From: Roseovarius mucosus DSM 17069
GTDB taxonomy: Bacteria; Pseudomonadota; Alphaproteobacteria; Rhodobacterales; Rhodobacteraceae
Direction of reading: 5' to 3'
Length of the DNA: 64,000 nucleotides
Assembly (NCBI RefSeq): GCF_000768555.3
Contig: NZ_KN293978.2
Span: forward strand, 248,001 to 312,000
Shown here: piece after piece, positions 26,401 to 35,954 of the stretch
Position numbering within the stretch: position 1 is the stretch's first letter
How the letters are laid out: every line of letters starts with the position of its first letter
Made by a program: the position numbers and the translations under genes
The notes under the pieces: model-generated
The model's input: only the letters and a program-made list of their open reading frames with translations
Database searches by the model: none
What the model was told of the DNA's origin: nothing

Positions 26401-27947
26401 TGGACAACCTGCTTTCCATTGTGACCTTCATCCCGGCGGTCGCGGCGGCAATTCTTGCAGTCTTTCTGCGCGGTTCGGACGAGGCGGCGCAGCGCAATGC
26501 CAAATGGGTGGCGCTGATCGCGACGACGCTGACCTTTGTCGTGTCCCTGTTTATCCTTTTCGAGTTCGATGCCTCGAACACCGGATTTCAGTTCGTCGAG
26601 GACCGCGAGTGGCTCTTGGGGCTGAAATACAAGATGGGGGTGGACGGGATCAGCGTGCTCTTTGTCATGCTCACCACCTTCATGATGCCGCTCACGATTG
26701 CGGCCTCCTGGGGCGTGACAACGCGCGTCAAGGAGTACATGATCGCTTTCCTCCTGTTGGAAACGCTGATGCTGGGCGTGTTCATGGCGCTCGATCTTGT
26801 GCTTTTCTACCTCTTCTTCGAGGCGGGGCTTATTCCGATGTTCCTGATCATCGGTATCTGGGGCGGCAAGGAACGCATTTATGCGTCGTTCAAGTTCTTC
26901 CTCTACACCTTCCTCGGCTCGGTGCTGATGCTGGTGGCGATGGTTGCGATGTTCTCGGATGCTGGCACCACGGATATTGCGGCACTGCTGAAACATGAGT
27001 TCGAAAGCGAGACCTTCTCGATCCTCGGGGTGCATGTGATCGGCGGCATGCAGACGTTGATGTTCCTTGCATTCTTTGCCAGCTTTGCGGTCAAGATGCC
27101 TATGTGGCCGGTGCATACATGGTTGCCCGACGCCCACGTGCAGGCGCCGACCGCAGGTTCGGTCGTGCTGGCGGCGATCCTCTTGAAGATGGGCGGCTAT
27201 GGCTTCTTGCGCTTCAGCCTGCCGATGTTCCCGGTGGGGGCAGAGGTTCTGACGCCGCTGGTGCTGTGGATGAGTGCCATTGCGATTGTCTATACTTCGC
27301 TGGTGGCTCTGGCGCAGTCGGATATGAAAAAGCTGATCGCTTATTCGTCTGTGGCGCATATGGGTTATGTGACCATGGGGATTTTCGCAGCCAATCAGCA
27401 GGGCGTGGATGGTGCGATTTTCCAGATGCTGAGCCATGGTTTTATCTCGGGCGCGCTCTTTCTCTGCGTGGGCGTGATCTATGACCGGATGCACACCCGC
27501 GAGATTGACGCTTATGGCGGTCTCGTGAACCGGATGCCGGCCTATGCGCTGATCTTCATGTTCTTTACCATGGCCAATGTCGGCCTGCCGGGGACCTCTG
27601 GTTTCATCGGGGAATTCCTGACACTGGTCGGTATTTTCCAAGTCAACACATGGGTGGCGGCGGTGGCCACGACGGGTGTGATCCTGTCGGCCGCTTATGC
27701 GCTCTGGCTCTATCGGCGGGTTGTAATGGGCGACCTGATCAAGGAGAGCCTGCGGACGATCACTGATATGACCAAACGCGAGCGGGCAATTTTTGCGCCG
27801 CTGGTGGTGATGACGCTCTTGCTGGGTATCTATCCCCGGCTTGTGACCGATATCACCGGCCCCTCGGTCGAGGCGCTGATTTCCAACGTTGAGACGGCAC
27901 AGGCGATGGCTGAGACCACGACGCAACATGCCGAAACCTCGCATTGA
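26400..27947 (+). CDS. nuoM: NADH-quinone oxidoreductase subunit M
   Basis: A 515-residue antiporter-like proton-pumping subunit with about 14 helices. Typical segments are [22 protein letters not shown] (with the key Glu, about 136-157), [43 protein letters not shown] (about 222-264) and [18 protein letters not shown] (about 306-323). The start shares its first base with the nuoL stop (TAATG), fixing the frame; a longer in-frame reading upstream lies inside nuoL. It lies 17 bases before nuoN. Confidence 0.97.
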   Translation: MDNLLSIVTFIPAVAAAILAVFLRGSDEAAQRNAKWVALIATTLTFVVSLFILFEFDASNTGFQFVEDREWLLGLKYKMGVDGISVLFVMLTTFMMPLTIAASWGVTTRVKEYMIAFLLLETLMLGVFMALDLVLFYLFFEAGLIPMFLIIGIWGGKERIYASFKFFLYTFLGSVLMLVAMVAMFSDAGTTDIAALLKHEFESETFSILGVHVIGGMQTLMFLAFFASFAVKMPMWPVHTWLPDAHVQAPTAGSVVLAAILLKMGGYGFLRFSLPMFPVGAEVLTPLVLWMSAIAIVYTSLVALAQSDMKKLIAYSSVAHMGYVTMGIFAANQQGVDGAIFQMLSHGFISGALFLCVGVIYDRMHTREIDAYGGLVNRMPAYALIFMFFTMANVGLPGTSGFIGEFLTLVGIFQVNTWVAAVATTGVILSAAYALWLYRRVVMGDLIKESLRTITDMTKRERAIFAPLVVMTLLLGIYPRLVTDITGPSVEALISNVETAQAMAETTTQHAETSH

Positions 27948-27964
27948 ACCGGAGGCCCTGAGAC

Positions 27965-29398
27965 ATGCAGGCTGATCTATCCATAATCCTGCCCGAGATC
28001 GTTCTCTCGGTCTATGCGCTCTTGGCGCTGTTGGGCGTGGCCTATACCGGACAGGACCGCATGGCGAGTCCACTGGTCTGGCTGACGGCGGGTCTCTTCA
28101 CGCTCTTGGCGGTGTGGATTGGGGCCTCGGGAGAGGGCACGCGCACCGCCTTTGGCGGCATGTTCAACGATGACGGCTTTGCGCGCTTTGCCAAGGTCAC
28201 GATCCTTGTGTCGGCGGCGGCGGTGCTGGTGCTGGGACAGGATTACATGTCGCGGCGCGGTATCCTGCGGTTTGAATATCCGCTCCTGGTGGCCTTGGCC
28301 GTTGTGGGCATGATGGTCATGGTCAGCGCCGGTGATCTGATGGCGCTCTACATGGGGCTCGAGTTGCAATCGCTGGCGCTCTATGTCGTGGCCTCCTTGC
28401 GTCGTGACAGTGCGAAATCGACCGAGGCGGGCCTCAAATATTTCGTTCTGGGCGCGCTGTCGTCAGGATTGTTGCTCTATGGCGCATCGCTGACCTATGG
28501 CTATGCGGGCACCACGCTCTTTTCCGGGATCATCGCGGCGGCAGATGGGCAGGCGCCTGTTGGCCTTTTGATCGGTCTGGTCTTTGTCCTCTCGGGCCTT
28601 GCGTTCAAGATTTCGGCGGTGCCGTTCCACATGTGGACACCCGATGTCTATGAGGGTGCGCCCACGCCGATCACCGCGTTTTTCGCCACGGCGCCCAAGA
28701 TGGCGGCGATGGGGCTCTTTGCCCGGGTGGTGCATGATGCGTTTGGCGGTGTGGTCGCGGATTGGCAGCAGGTGCTGGCGTTGTTGGCGCTGCTTTCGAT
28801 GTTCCTGGGCGCGGTGGCGGCGATTGGTCAGACCGATATCAAGCGTCTGATGGCCTATTCCTCGATTGCGCATATGGGTTATGCGCTGATGGGGCTGGCG
28901 GCGGGCACTGCCTTTGGCGTGCAGGCGATGCTGATCTACATGGCGATTTATGTGACGATGAACGTAGGCACCTTCGCCTTTATCCTGTCGATGGAGCGGG
29001 ACGGGCAGCCGGTCACGGATATTCGCAGCCTTGCGATGTATTCCCGCGCCGAACCGGGCCGGGCGCTTGCCATGCTGATCCTGTTGTTCAGCCTTGCCGG
29101 TGTGCCGCCGCTCCTGGGCTTTTTCGGCAAGCTTTATGTGCTGCGCGCGGCCTATGAGGGCGGGCTGGCATGGCTGGCGATTGCCGGGGTGATCGCGTCG
29201 GTGATCGGTGCCTTCTACTATCTGCGGATCGTATTCTACATGTATTTCGGCGAAGAGGGCACGGGGCTTCAAACCGGGCGTTCCGCGGTGCAGTGGCTGT
29301 TCCTGATGGGATCGGCGGCGGTGATGCTGCTTGGCATCGTCAATATGTTCGGGATCGAGGCCATGGCACAGGCGGCGGCGGCAACGCTGGTCAACTGA
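27965..29398 (+). CDS. nuoN: NADH-quinone oxidoreductase subunit N
   Basis: A 477-residue antiporter-like subunit, last gene of the nuo operon. It has [25 protein letters not shown] (with the conserved Glu, about 122-146), [57 protein letters not shown] (about 214-248) and [22 protein letters not shown]. It is followed after 21 bases by a strong hairpin terminator, and the gene order usual in Rhodobacterales after nuoN (birA and others) is not present here. Confidence 0.96.
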   Translation: MQADLSIILPEIVLSVYALLALLGVAYTGQDRMASPLVWLTAGLFTLLAVWIGASGEGTRTAFGGMFNDDGFARFAKVTILVSAAAVLVLGQDYMSRRGILRFEYPLLVALAVVGMMVMVSAGDLMALYMGLELQSLALYVVASLRRDSAKSTEAGLKYFVLGALSSGLLLYGASLTYGYAGTTLFSGIIAAADGQAPVGLLIGLVFVLSGLAFKISAVPFHMWTPDVYEGAPTPITAFFATAPKMAAMGLFARVVHDAFGGVVADWQQVLALLALLSMFLGAVAAIGQTDIKRLMAYSSIAHMGYALMGLAAGTAFGVQAMLIYMAIYVTMNVGTFAFILSMERDGQPVTDIRSLAMYSRAEPGRALAMLILLFSLAGVPPLLGFFGKLYVLRAAYEGGLAWLAIAGVIASVIGAFYYLRIVFYMYFGEEGTGLQTGRSAVQWLFLMGSAAVMLLGIVNMFGIEAMAQAAAATLVN

Positions 29399-29419
29399 GC
29401 CTGAATGACAGATGCAAAC

Positions 29420-29448
29420 AAGAGGCGCGCCCAAGTGGCGCGCCTCTT
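29420..29448. terminator. Bidirectional hairpin terminator after nuoN
   Basis: A perfect 12-bp stem (AAGAGGCGCGCC with GGCGCGCCTCTT) and a 5-base loop, between the convergent ends of nuoN and the thiol-disulfide gene. The ends are A/T-rich only for a few bases, so the U tract is short on both sides, but the stem is very stable. Confidence 0.75.
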
Positions 29449-29452
29449 GCGT

Positions 29453-29965
29453 TCAGGGGCGCAGGTATTTTTCGAGCACGATAGCGGGCATGGCCCCGCG
29501 CAGCATCATGTCGGGCAGGACGTAAGAGGGGGCCATGTCGAGGCCGAGTGGGGTGACAAGGGGCGTGTTCTCGGTCAGGTCAAAGACATTCACCCGCAGG
29601 CCCAAGCGCGCCGCGAGCTCCCGCAACTCGGCCTCGGCCGTGGCGCAGTCGGGACAGTCGGTCTGAGTGAAAAAGGCGATAGACGGGGTCGCTCCCTCCG
29701 CTCCGAAACCGGGCAGGCCGGGGGCAAAGAGGCGCGGGGCAGCCTGCGCGAGCAGGTCCAGATCGCGCGTCGCCTCATCGGCATAGAGATCAGCGCCGGT
29801 GATTGGCGCGGGGTCCGTGATCGGCGCAAGCAGGCTGGGCGTGTCGATCAAGACCGCGCGGATCGCCTCGCCCAGGGTTGTGCGCGATTGCTGCGGCAGA
29901 TCCTGTGCAAAGGCAGAGGTGGCCGCCCCCAGCAGGAGGGCGGTCAATAGAGGCAGGTTGCGCAT
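29453..29965 (-). CDS. Secreted thioredoxin-fold protein with CPDC motif
   Basis: A 170-residue protein with a signal peptide (about 1-20, ending AFAQ). Residues about 94-107 read IAFFTQTDCPDCAT, a CxxC redox motif after a beta strand as in thioredoxin folds; the cis-proline position is AP in MAPSYVLPDMMLRG. The C-terminal pattern PS-x-VL-x-D-x-MLRG-x-x-P matches that of the DsbA-like protein encoded just upstream, so the two look like diverged paralogues. It probably acts as a periplasmic disulfide oxidoreductase or isomerase. It starts two bases from the preceding gene's stop and is the last gene of the three-gene reverse operon. Confidence 0.75.
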   Translation of the reverse strand: MRNLPLLTALLLGAATSAFAQDLPQQSRTTLGEAIRAVLIDTPSLLAPITDPAPITGADLYADEATRDLDLLAQAAPRLFAPGLPGFGAEGATPSIAFFTQTDCPDCATAEAELRELAARLGLRVNVFDLTENTPLVTPLGLDMAPSYVLPDMMLRGAMPAIVLEKYLRP

Positions 29966-29967
29966 GG

Positions 29968-30732
29968 TTATTGCGCGCGGATCTCGTCGGCGATGCGCTG
30001 CATGGCGTCTTGCGGCAGGTAGCCGCGCAGCATCTGGTCGCCCAGAACGAAAGAGGGCGTGCCGCTGATCTGCATCCGCTGGCCAAGGGCATGGTTTGCC
30101 GCAATCACTTGTGTCACCGCGTCGCTGTTCATCTCGGCGAGGATCGCCGTGGCATCGAGGCCCAAGGTGTCGGCCAGCCGCGAAAAGCCGGTTTCGTTCA
30201 TGCTGCCAGAATAGGTCATCAGCGCATCGTGCACGGATTTATAGGCCTCGTCCCCTGCAACCTGACGGGTGGCGATGGCAAAGCGTGAGGCCAGCACCGA
30301 TTCCTCGCCGAGGATCGGGAATTCCTTGATGATAAAGCGGATATTGCCATCGGCGGCCAAGAGACCCTTGACGTCATCAAAGGCGCGGCGGCAATAGCTG
30401 CACCGATAATCCATGAATTCAACCAGTGTCAGGTCGCCCTCCGGGTTGCCACCGACCCAGGAGCTGGGATCGTTGAACAGTGCTTCGGCATTGACCTTGA
30501 CCAGATCACTGTCGGCCTGTGCCTGGGTCTGCGCCTCGCGCTGTTCCAATACGGCGACCGCTTCCATGATCACCTCGGGGTTTGCGAGCAGGTAGTCGCG
30601 GATTTCGGCGCGCAAGAGCGTGCGCTCGGCATCGGTCAGGCTCTCTAGATCGAGGGCTGCGGCGGGCTGCGCGAGGGCTAAGCAGAGGCCAAGACTGGCG
30701 GCGGTCAGGATCGAGCGTGGCATCGGGATCAT
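29968..30732 (-). CDS. DsbA-family periplasmic thiol:disulfide oxidoreductase
   Basis: A 254-residue protein with a signal peptide (about 1-27, ending AAALD). An N-terminal helical segment LTDAERTLLRAEIRDYLL and NPEVIMEAVAVLEQRE is typical of this DsbA subgroup. The active site is MDYRCSYCRRAF (CxxC, about 121-124) and the cis-proline lies in ISGTPSFVLGDQ (about 222). It would introduce disulfides into exported proteins, which fits the many cysteine-paired secreted proteins in this window. The start at 30732 (MIPMPRS) overlaps the M48 stop; ATG 30723 is an alternative. Confidence 0.85.
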   Translation of the reverse strand: MIPMPRSILTAASLGLCLALAQPAAALDLESLTDAERTLLRAEIRDYLLANPEVIMEAVAVLEQREAQTQAQADSDLVKVNAEALFNDPSSWVGGNPEGDLTLVEFMDYRCSYCRRAFDDVKGLLAADGNIRFIIKEFPILGEESVLASRFAIATRQVAGDEAYKSVHDALMTYSGSMNETGFSRLADTLGLDATAILAEMNSDAVTQVIAANHALGQRMQISGTPSFVLGDQMLRGYLPQDAMQRIADEIRAQ

Positions 30733-32051
30733 TTTCTCCGTTTTTCTTCGGCTTCTGCGGCGAAAAGCACATCCTGCGCTCTTTGCCACGCGGCAGAGCC
30801 ACGGGGCAAGAGATTAGACGCGCGTTCGGCGTGGATCTTAGCATCTTTGAACTTCCCTGCGATGGCATATCGTTCGGCGGTCAGCACCGAGGCCATTCCG
30901 TTGTTGCCCAGCTTGGCATTGGCCTGGGCCAGATCACGCAGGATACGGATGTCGCGGCCATCGCGGCTGCGGGCGGTTTCGAGAAATTTCACGGCTTTTT
31001 GTGTCTGATTGTCCGCGAGGAGGGCGCGGCCATAGGCCCCAAGGATGAGCGCGTTGTTGGGGGCGAGGTTGGCTGCGCGGGCATAGGCGGCGACGGCGGG
31101 TTTGATCTGACGGCTTTCCATCAGGATCTGGCCGCGCAATTCGTGCAGGTAGGGATCGTTGGGCCGCAGCGCTACGGCCCCGTCAATGGCCGTCAGGGCG
31201 CGGCGCAGGTCGGCCTGCCGGTGATAGGCGATGGCCTGCCGCATCAGTTTGACGTCTTGATAACCATATTCGCCAGCGCGAGTCAGGGTCCATTTGGGCG
31301 AGCGTTGAAAGGCCGACAGCTTGCTCTTGGCGCGGGCAAACCAATAGGTCGCCTCGGGGTCAGGGGCGACGGTTTTGCCCTGCGCTTCGGCCAATTGGGC
31401 GATCCGGCGAAAGCGGTCACGCGAGAGGGGGTGAGTGCGGGCATAGGCATCCTGGCGGCTGACCGAAAGCGCCTCTTGCCCCTGGAAAAGCTCCATCACC
31501 TGCACCGCGCCGCGCAAGTCGATGCCTGCGGTCAACAAAAAGCGCATACCGCTGGCGTCTGCGGCGTTTTCTTCGGCGCGGGTGTGTGAAAAGAAGCTGC
31601 GTATCGCGGCCCCTTGAAGCCCGGCGGCGGCACCCGCCGCGAATTCACCGCTGCCCGCCGCTGCCCCCGCAACTGCCGCAAGCGCGGTTCCAAGGGCCGC
31701 CGCTGTGCGGGCGTTGCGGGCATTGATCGGGCGGCGCATCAGATGCCCATTGGCGATATGCGCGGCCTCATGGGCGATGACCGATTGGAGCATGGCTGGT
31801 GTGTCCATACGCAGGATCAATCCGGAGTGGATGAAGATACTGTCGGCGTCGATGACAAAGGCATTCATGCTCGAATCGTCAATCAACAGGATATCAACGC
31901 GCGCAGGGCTGAGCCCCGCAGCCCGAAGGACCGGCGTTGCAAGAGCGCGCAGGGCCTGTTCGATGTCGGGATCGCGCAGCAACGTCACGGCACGCGCCGG
32001 CAGGGCCAGCGACAGAAGGAGCGAGAGCAGGGCGAGACGGAGAAGCAGCAT
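30729..32051 (-). CDS. M48-family metallopeptidase with TPR-like repeats (BepA-like)
   Basis: A 440-residue secreted protein: signal peptide (about 1-21, ending ARA), an M48 peptidase domain with the zinc motif HEAAH (residues 94-98) and the third-ligand region RAEENAADASGMRF, then TPR-like helical repeats (about 280-420, including LRRALTAIDGAVALRPNDPY and AVAAYARAANLAPNNALI). The layout matches BepA/YfgC, a periplasmic peptidase and chaperone in outer-membrane protein quality control. It heads the operon with the two DsbA-like genes, which suggests a shared role in envelope protein folding. The start is at the end of the spacer facing the aminotransferase gene. Confidence 0.9.
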   Translation of the reverse strand: MLLLRLALLSLLLSLALPARAVTLLRDPDIEQALRALATPVLRAAGLSPARVDILLIDDSSMNAFVIDADSIFIHSGLILRMDTPAMLQSVIAHEAAHIANGHLMRRPINARNARTAAALGTALAAVAGAAAGSGEFAAGAAAGLQGAAIRSFFSHTRAEENAADASGMRFLLTAGIDLRGAVQVMELFQGQEALSVSRQDAYARTHPLSRDRFRRIAQLAEAQGKTVAPDPEATYWFARAKSKLSAFQRSPKWTLTRAGEYGYQDVKLMRQAIAYHRQADLRRALTAIDGAVALRPNDPYLHELRGQILMESRQIKPAVAAYARAANLAPNNALILGAYGRALLADNQTQKAVKFLETARSRDGRDIRILRDLAQANAKLGNNGMASVLTAERYAIAGKFKDAKIHAERASNLLPRGSAAWQRAQDVLFAAEAEEKRRK

Positions 32052-32113
32052 TGACCTTGGCGGCCTTTTCCAGTGAGACGGGTCACATGTGGGGTCAGTC
32101 TAGGAGAAAACCA

Positions 32114-33280
32114 GTGCGGAACTCAACCCGGAGCCAAGTTGATCCCTTTATCGTGATGGATGTGATGGAGGCCGCCCGCCGCGCCGAGGCCGAGGGGCGT
32201 CATATTATTCACATGGAAGTGGGCCAGCCCGGCACGCCCGCGCCGGAAGGCGCGCGAGCGGCCCTTGCCCGGACCATGGCGACAGAGGCCATGGGCTATA
32301 CCGTGGCACTTGGGTTGCCGGCGCTCAGGGCGCGGATCGCGAAGCTCTACGGAGAGTGGTACGATGTCGATCTGAACCCCGAGCGCGTGGTGATCACGCC
32401 CGGTTCTTCTGGTGGATTCATTCTTGCCTTTACCGCGCTTTTTGACGCGGGCGACCGGGTCGGGATCGGCGCACCTGGCTATCCCAGCTACCGGCAGATT
32501 TTGCGTGCGCTTGATCTTGTGCCGGTGGATATTCAGACGGCGGCGGAAAATCGCTTGCAGCCGGTGCCGGACGATCTGACGGGGCGGGACCTCAAGGGGC
32601 TTCTTGTGGCGAGCCCTGCGAATCCTTCAGGCACGATGCTGGACCGCGCGGCGCTTGGTGGGCTGATCGCGGCGGCAGAGGGGCAGGGGGCGGCCTTTAT
32701 CAGCGATGAAATTTATCACGGCATCGAATACGAGCGCCGAGCGGTATCGGCCTTGGAGATCACCGACGACTGTTACGTGATCAACTCCTTTTCCAAGTAT
32801 TTCTCGATGACCGGCTGGCGGATCGGCTGGATGGTCGTGCCCGAAGATCATGTGCGCGTCATCGAGCGTCTGGCGCAGAACCTCTTTATCTGCCCACCCC
32901 ATGTCAGTCAGGTGGCGGCACTTGCGGCGATGGACTGTTCCGAGGAACTGGAGGCGAATATGGCGGTCTACCGGCGCAATCGTGCGCTGATTCTGGAGGG
33001 GCTGCCCAAGGCTGGTTTTGACCGTATCGCGCCGCCGGATGGGGCGTTTTACGTCTATGCCGATGTCAGCCATCTGACCGAAGACAGCCGGGCCTTTGCG
33101 GCGGAGATTCTGGACGCGGTGGGGGTGGCGGTAACGCCGGGGCTGGATTTCGATCCGATACGCGGGGCGGGCACGCTGCGGTTCTCCTATGCCCGTGCCA
33201 CTGCGGATATTGAAGAAGGATTGGCGCGCCTGCGGCGTTTTATGGCCGCACGTGGCCCGGCTGGAGCGCAAGATACCTGA
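32114..33280 (+). CDS. Class I/II pyridoxal-phosphate aminotransferase
   Basis: A 388-residue aminotransferase. PLP-binding features are GSSGGFILAF (phosphate side), ASPANPSGTM (Asn), FISDEIYHGIEYE (Asp), NSFSKYFSMTGWRIGWMV with the Schiff-base lysine (about residue 235), and RFSYARA (substrate-carboxylate Arg) near the C terminus. The start chosen is GTG 32114 with TAGGAG seven bases before it; it yields a start like SxRSxVDPFIVMDVMEAAR seen in relatives. ATG 32087 is possible but lacks a site. The substrate (aspartate, alanine or an aromatic acid) cannot be decided from the sequence. Confidence 0.85.
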   Translation: MRNSTRSQVDPFIVMDVMEAARRAEAEGRHIIHMEVGQPGTPAPEGARAALARTMATEAMGYTVALGLPALRARIAKLYGEWYDVDLNPERVVITPGSSGGFILAFTALFDAGDRVGIGAPGYPSYRQILRALDLVPVDIQTAAENRLQPVPDDLTGRDLKGLLVASPANPSGTMLDRAALGGLIAAAEGQGAAFISDEIYHGIEYERRAVSALEITDDCYVINSFSKYFSMTGWRIGWMVVPEDHVRVIERLAQNLFICPPHVSQVAALAAMDCSEELEANMAVYRRNRALILEGLPKAGFDRIAPPDGAFYVYADVSHLTEDSRAFAAEILDAVGVAVTPGLDFDPIRGAGTLRFSYARATADIEEGLARLRRFMAARGPAGAQDT

Positions 33281-33395
33281 GACTTTTCACGCGCCGAGGC
33301 CGCTTGTCAGAATTTTGCCACATTCTGGTCGTGATACCGCCGAATGTCAGTGCCACTTTCGTGGCGTTCCACAACTTTCGATACCGAGGCAGGAC

Positions 33396-33521
33396 ATGCA
33401 ACAGATCAGAAATGGTTATCACGGGGCGCGCGTGCTGTTGCACGTGAACGCGGATTTCCTGCTTTTTGTCGCAACCCTTGGGGCGGCTCTGTTGGCAGCA
33501 GCCTATATCGGCACGCTTTAG
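33396..33521 (+). CDS. 41-residue membrane peptide
   Basis: A 41-residue peptide with one membrane segment (about 20-38, DFLLFVATLGAALLAAAYIG) and a polar N terminus (MQQIRNGYHGARVLLHVN). A longer in-frame reading exists upstream but overlaps the aminotransferase end; ATG 33396 with GAGG nearby is the better start. It looks like a short conserved peptide of Rhodobacteraceae, but this is from memory. It lies alone between the aminotransferase and bamA. Function unknown. Confidence 0.5.
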   Translation: MQQIRNGYHGARVLLHVNADFLLFVATLGAALLAAAYIGTL

Positions 33522-33615
33522 GCCCGGACATAACAAGGCCCGCACTCGCATTTTGACAAGGCCAGACAGACGGGTTACTGACATCGTTAATGGGATGTCT
33601 GACTGGGTTTGAGCA

Positions 33616-35952
33616 ATGAATGATCGCGACGTGGACCGGCCGAAGAGCCGTATTCTTTCTCTTGCGGCGCGGATAGGCGCGGGTGTTGTCTTCGCGCTCT
33701 TTTTCGTTGCTTTCCTGATCGGGACGGGCCAGCGCGCTGAGGCGCAATCCTACCGCTTTTCTTCTGTTGCGATCGAGGGAAACCAGCGGATCGAAACGGG
33801 AACGATTCTGTCCTATGCGGGTATCGCGCGCAATGAGACTGTCTCGGCGGGACAGTTGAATGACGCCTATCAAAAGATCCTTGGCTCGGGCCTCTTCGAA
33901 GATGTCGAACTGGTGCCGCAGGGAAGCAATCTCTTGATTCGTGTGGTCGAGTTTCCGACGATCAACCAGATCGCCTTCGAGGGTAATGACAAGATCAAGG
34001 ATGACGACCTTGCTGGTTTCATCCAGAGCAAGCCGCGTCAGGTGTTCAGCCCGACACAGGCTGAGCGGGACGCGGGAATCATCTCGGAAGCGTATAGTCA
34101 GAACGGCCGCATCGCGGCACGGGTAACGCCCAAGGTGATCCGCCGGAGCGACAACCGCGTTGATCTTGTGTTCGAAATCTTTGAAGGCCGCAAGATCGAG
34201 GTTCAACGTATCGGGTTTGTCGGGAACAAGGCATTTTCCGACAGGCGTCTGCGGCGTGTGGTCGAGAGCAAGCAGACCGGAATTCTGCGCGCATTGATCG
34301 AACGGGATACTTTCGTTGAGGATAGGGTCAATTTCGACCGGCAGGTGTTGACCGATTTCTACAATTCGCGCGGTTTTGTCGATTTCCGCGTGACCGGCAC
34401 CAACGCTGAACTGGCACGTGAACGGGATGCGTATTTCATTACCTTCAACGTTCAGGAAGGTCAGCAGTTCCGCTTTGGTGAGATCACGACCGTCAGCGAG
34501 ATGAACGGGGTCGAGGCCGAGATCTATGACGACACACTCAAGATCAAGCCGGGCGTGGTCTACTCGCCGACGCTGGTCGAAAGTTCCATCGCCCGGATGG
34601 AGCGATTGGCGATCAAGAATGGTGTCGATTTCATGCGTGTCGAGCCGCGGATCACCCGCAATGACCGCGATCTGACCCTGGATGTTGAGTTCGTTCTCCA
34701 ACGCGGCCCGCGCATCTTTGTCGAGCGGATCGACATTGAGGGCAACACCACCACGCTCGACCGGGTCATCCGGCGTCAGTTTGATCAGGCCGAGGGTGAT
34801 CCGTTCAATCCCCGCTCGATTCAACAGGCCGCTGACCGCATTCGCGCCTTGGGCTATTTCAAGGATGTCGATGTCAACGCCCGCGAGGGGTCGCGCCCCG
34901 ATCAGGTTGTGATTGAAACTGATGTCGAGGAGACCACCACCGGCACTGTGTCGGTCGGGGCAAGTTTCTCGACAAACTCGGGTCTTGGCATTTCGCTTGG
35001 CTTTTCTGAGCGCAACTTCATCGGTCGTGGTCAGCAATTGACCGCGCAGATTCTGGCGACGGCGGATAACATCAACTACAACTTGGGTTTTGTTGAGCCG
35101 GCGTTTCTCGGGCGAGATGTGGCGCTTGGGCTTGATTTCTCTTTTCAGGAAACGGAAAGCGACAACAGCCTGTTCGATACGGCCATCGGTACATTCCGGC
35201 CCAGCCTGACCTTTCCGACCGGCGAGAATACGCGCCTGAACCTCTATTACAACGTCAGTTACGAGGATATGACGGATTATCAGGGCACGTCCGGCATTCT
35301 GCAGAACGAGATTGCACAAGGCGGGCTATGGACCAGTTCGGTGGGCTATAATTTCAGCTATGACACGAGGGCGGGTGGTCTGAATCCAAAAGCTGGCATT
35401 CTCCTATCTTTTGGTCAGGAATTTGCTGGGCTTGGCGGGGACAACGATTTCATCAAGACCACGGCGCGACTGGTGGGGCAGACGGCGATCTTGAATGAGG
35501 ACGTTACGATCCGCGCAATCCTTGAAGGTGGCGCGCTCAATTTCTCGGGTAGTCGTGATAGTCGGTTCCTCAATCGCTTTGGATCTCAGGTGATACGTGG
35601 GTTCGAGCCGAATGGCATGGGTCCAATCGAGGGTAACGAATTGTTGGGCGGTGATTTTTTTGCGGCGCTCAAGTTCGAGGCGGAGTTCCCGCTTGGTCTG
35701 CCTGATGAATATGGCATCACCGGGGGGGCCTTTTACGATATCGGCTCGATCTGGGGGATTGGCAACCGGGGTTCCGTTGCGCCGGGCAACACGCTGTCCT
35801 CGACCGGGTTCAAGGCGCGGCACGTGATCGGCTTTTCGGTGTTTTGGTCATCGCCCTTTGGTCCGATCCGGATGAATTTCTCCAAGGCGCTGGAGAAGGA
35901 ACCCGGTGACATCGAACAGCAGTTCGACCTGACCGTCCGCACGGAATTCTAG
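33616..35952 (+). CDS. bamA: Outer membrane protein assembly factor BamA
   Basis: A 778-residue protein: signal peptide (about 1-43, ending RAEAQ), five POTRA domains (about 45-430; starts such as FSSVAIEGNQRIETGTI, INQIAFEGNDKI, IEVQRIGFVGNKAF, FRFGEI and IFVERIDIEGNTTT), and a 16-strand barrel (about 440-778) with the conserved lid segment IRGFEPNGMGP and a final strand ending in phenylalanine (LTVRTEF). It inserts barrel proteins, such as the OmpW-like protein here, into the outer membrane. It is followed by skp after two bases. The rseP gene often found upstream is absent. Confidence 0.96.
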   Translation: MNDRDVDRPKSRILSLAARIGAGVVFALFFVAFLIGTGQRAEAQSYRFSSVAIEGNQRIETGTILSYAGIARNETVSAGQLNDAYQKILGSGLFEDVELVPQGSNLLIRVVEFPTINQIAFEGNDKIKDDDLAGFIQSKPRQVFSPTQAERDAGIISEAYSQNGRIAARVTPKVIRRSDNRVDLVFEIFEGRKIEVQRIGFVGNKAFSDRRLRRVVESKQTGILRALIERDTFVEDRVNFDRQVLTDFYNSRGFVDFRVTGTNAELARERDAYFITFNVQEGQQFRFGEITTVSEMNGVEAEIYDDTLKIKPGVVYSPTLVESSIARMERLAIKNGVDFMRVEPRITRNDRDLTLDVEFVLQRGPRIFVERIDIEGNTTTLDRVIRRQFDQAEGDPFNPRSIQQAADRIRALGYFKDVDVNAREGSRPDQVVIETDVEETTTGTVSVGASFSTNSGLGISLGFSERNFIGRGQQLTAQILATADNINYNLGFVEPAFLGRDVALGLDFSFQETESDNSLFDTAIGTFRPSLTFPTGENTRLNLYYNVSYEDMTDYQGTSGILQNEIAQGGLWTSSVGYNFSYDTRAGGLNPKAGILLSFGQEFAGLGGDNDFIKTTARLVGQTAILNEDVTIRAILEGGALNFSGSRDSRFLNRFGSQVIRGFEPNGMGPIEGNELLGGDFFAALKFEAEFPLGLPDEYGITGGAFYDIGSIWGIGNRGSVAPGNTLSSTGFKARHVIGFSVFWSSPFGPIRMNFSKALEKEPGDIEQQFDLTVRTEF

Positions 35953-35954
35953 GC

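Noticed and set aside
33308..33327. CAGAAT ... ATTCTG inverted repeat after the aminotransferase as a terminator
   Set aside because: Short, AT-rich stem with no T run.
33580..33599. GACATC ... GATGTC dyad before bamA as a regulatory site
   Set aside because: Only six bases per arm and not linked to a clear promoter; the TTGACA at 33553 has no matching -10 at normal spacing.
33406..35319. A 637-codon reverse open frame across bamA
   Set aside because: A shadow of bamA; the forward frame has POTRA and barrel features, the reverse has none.
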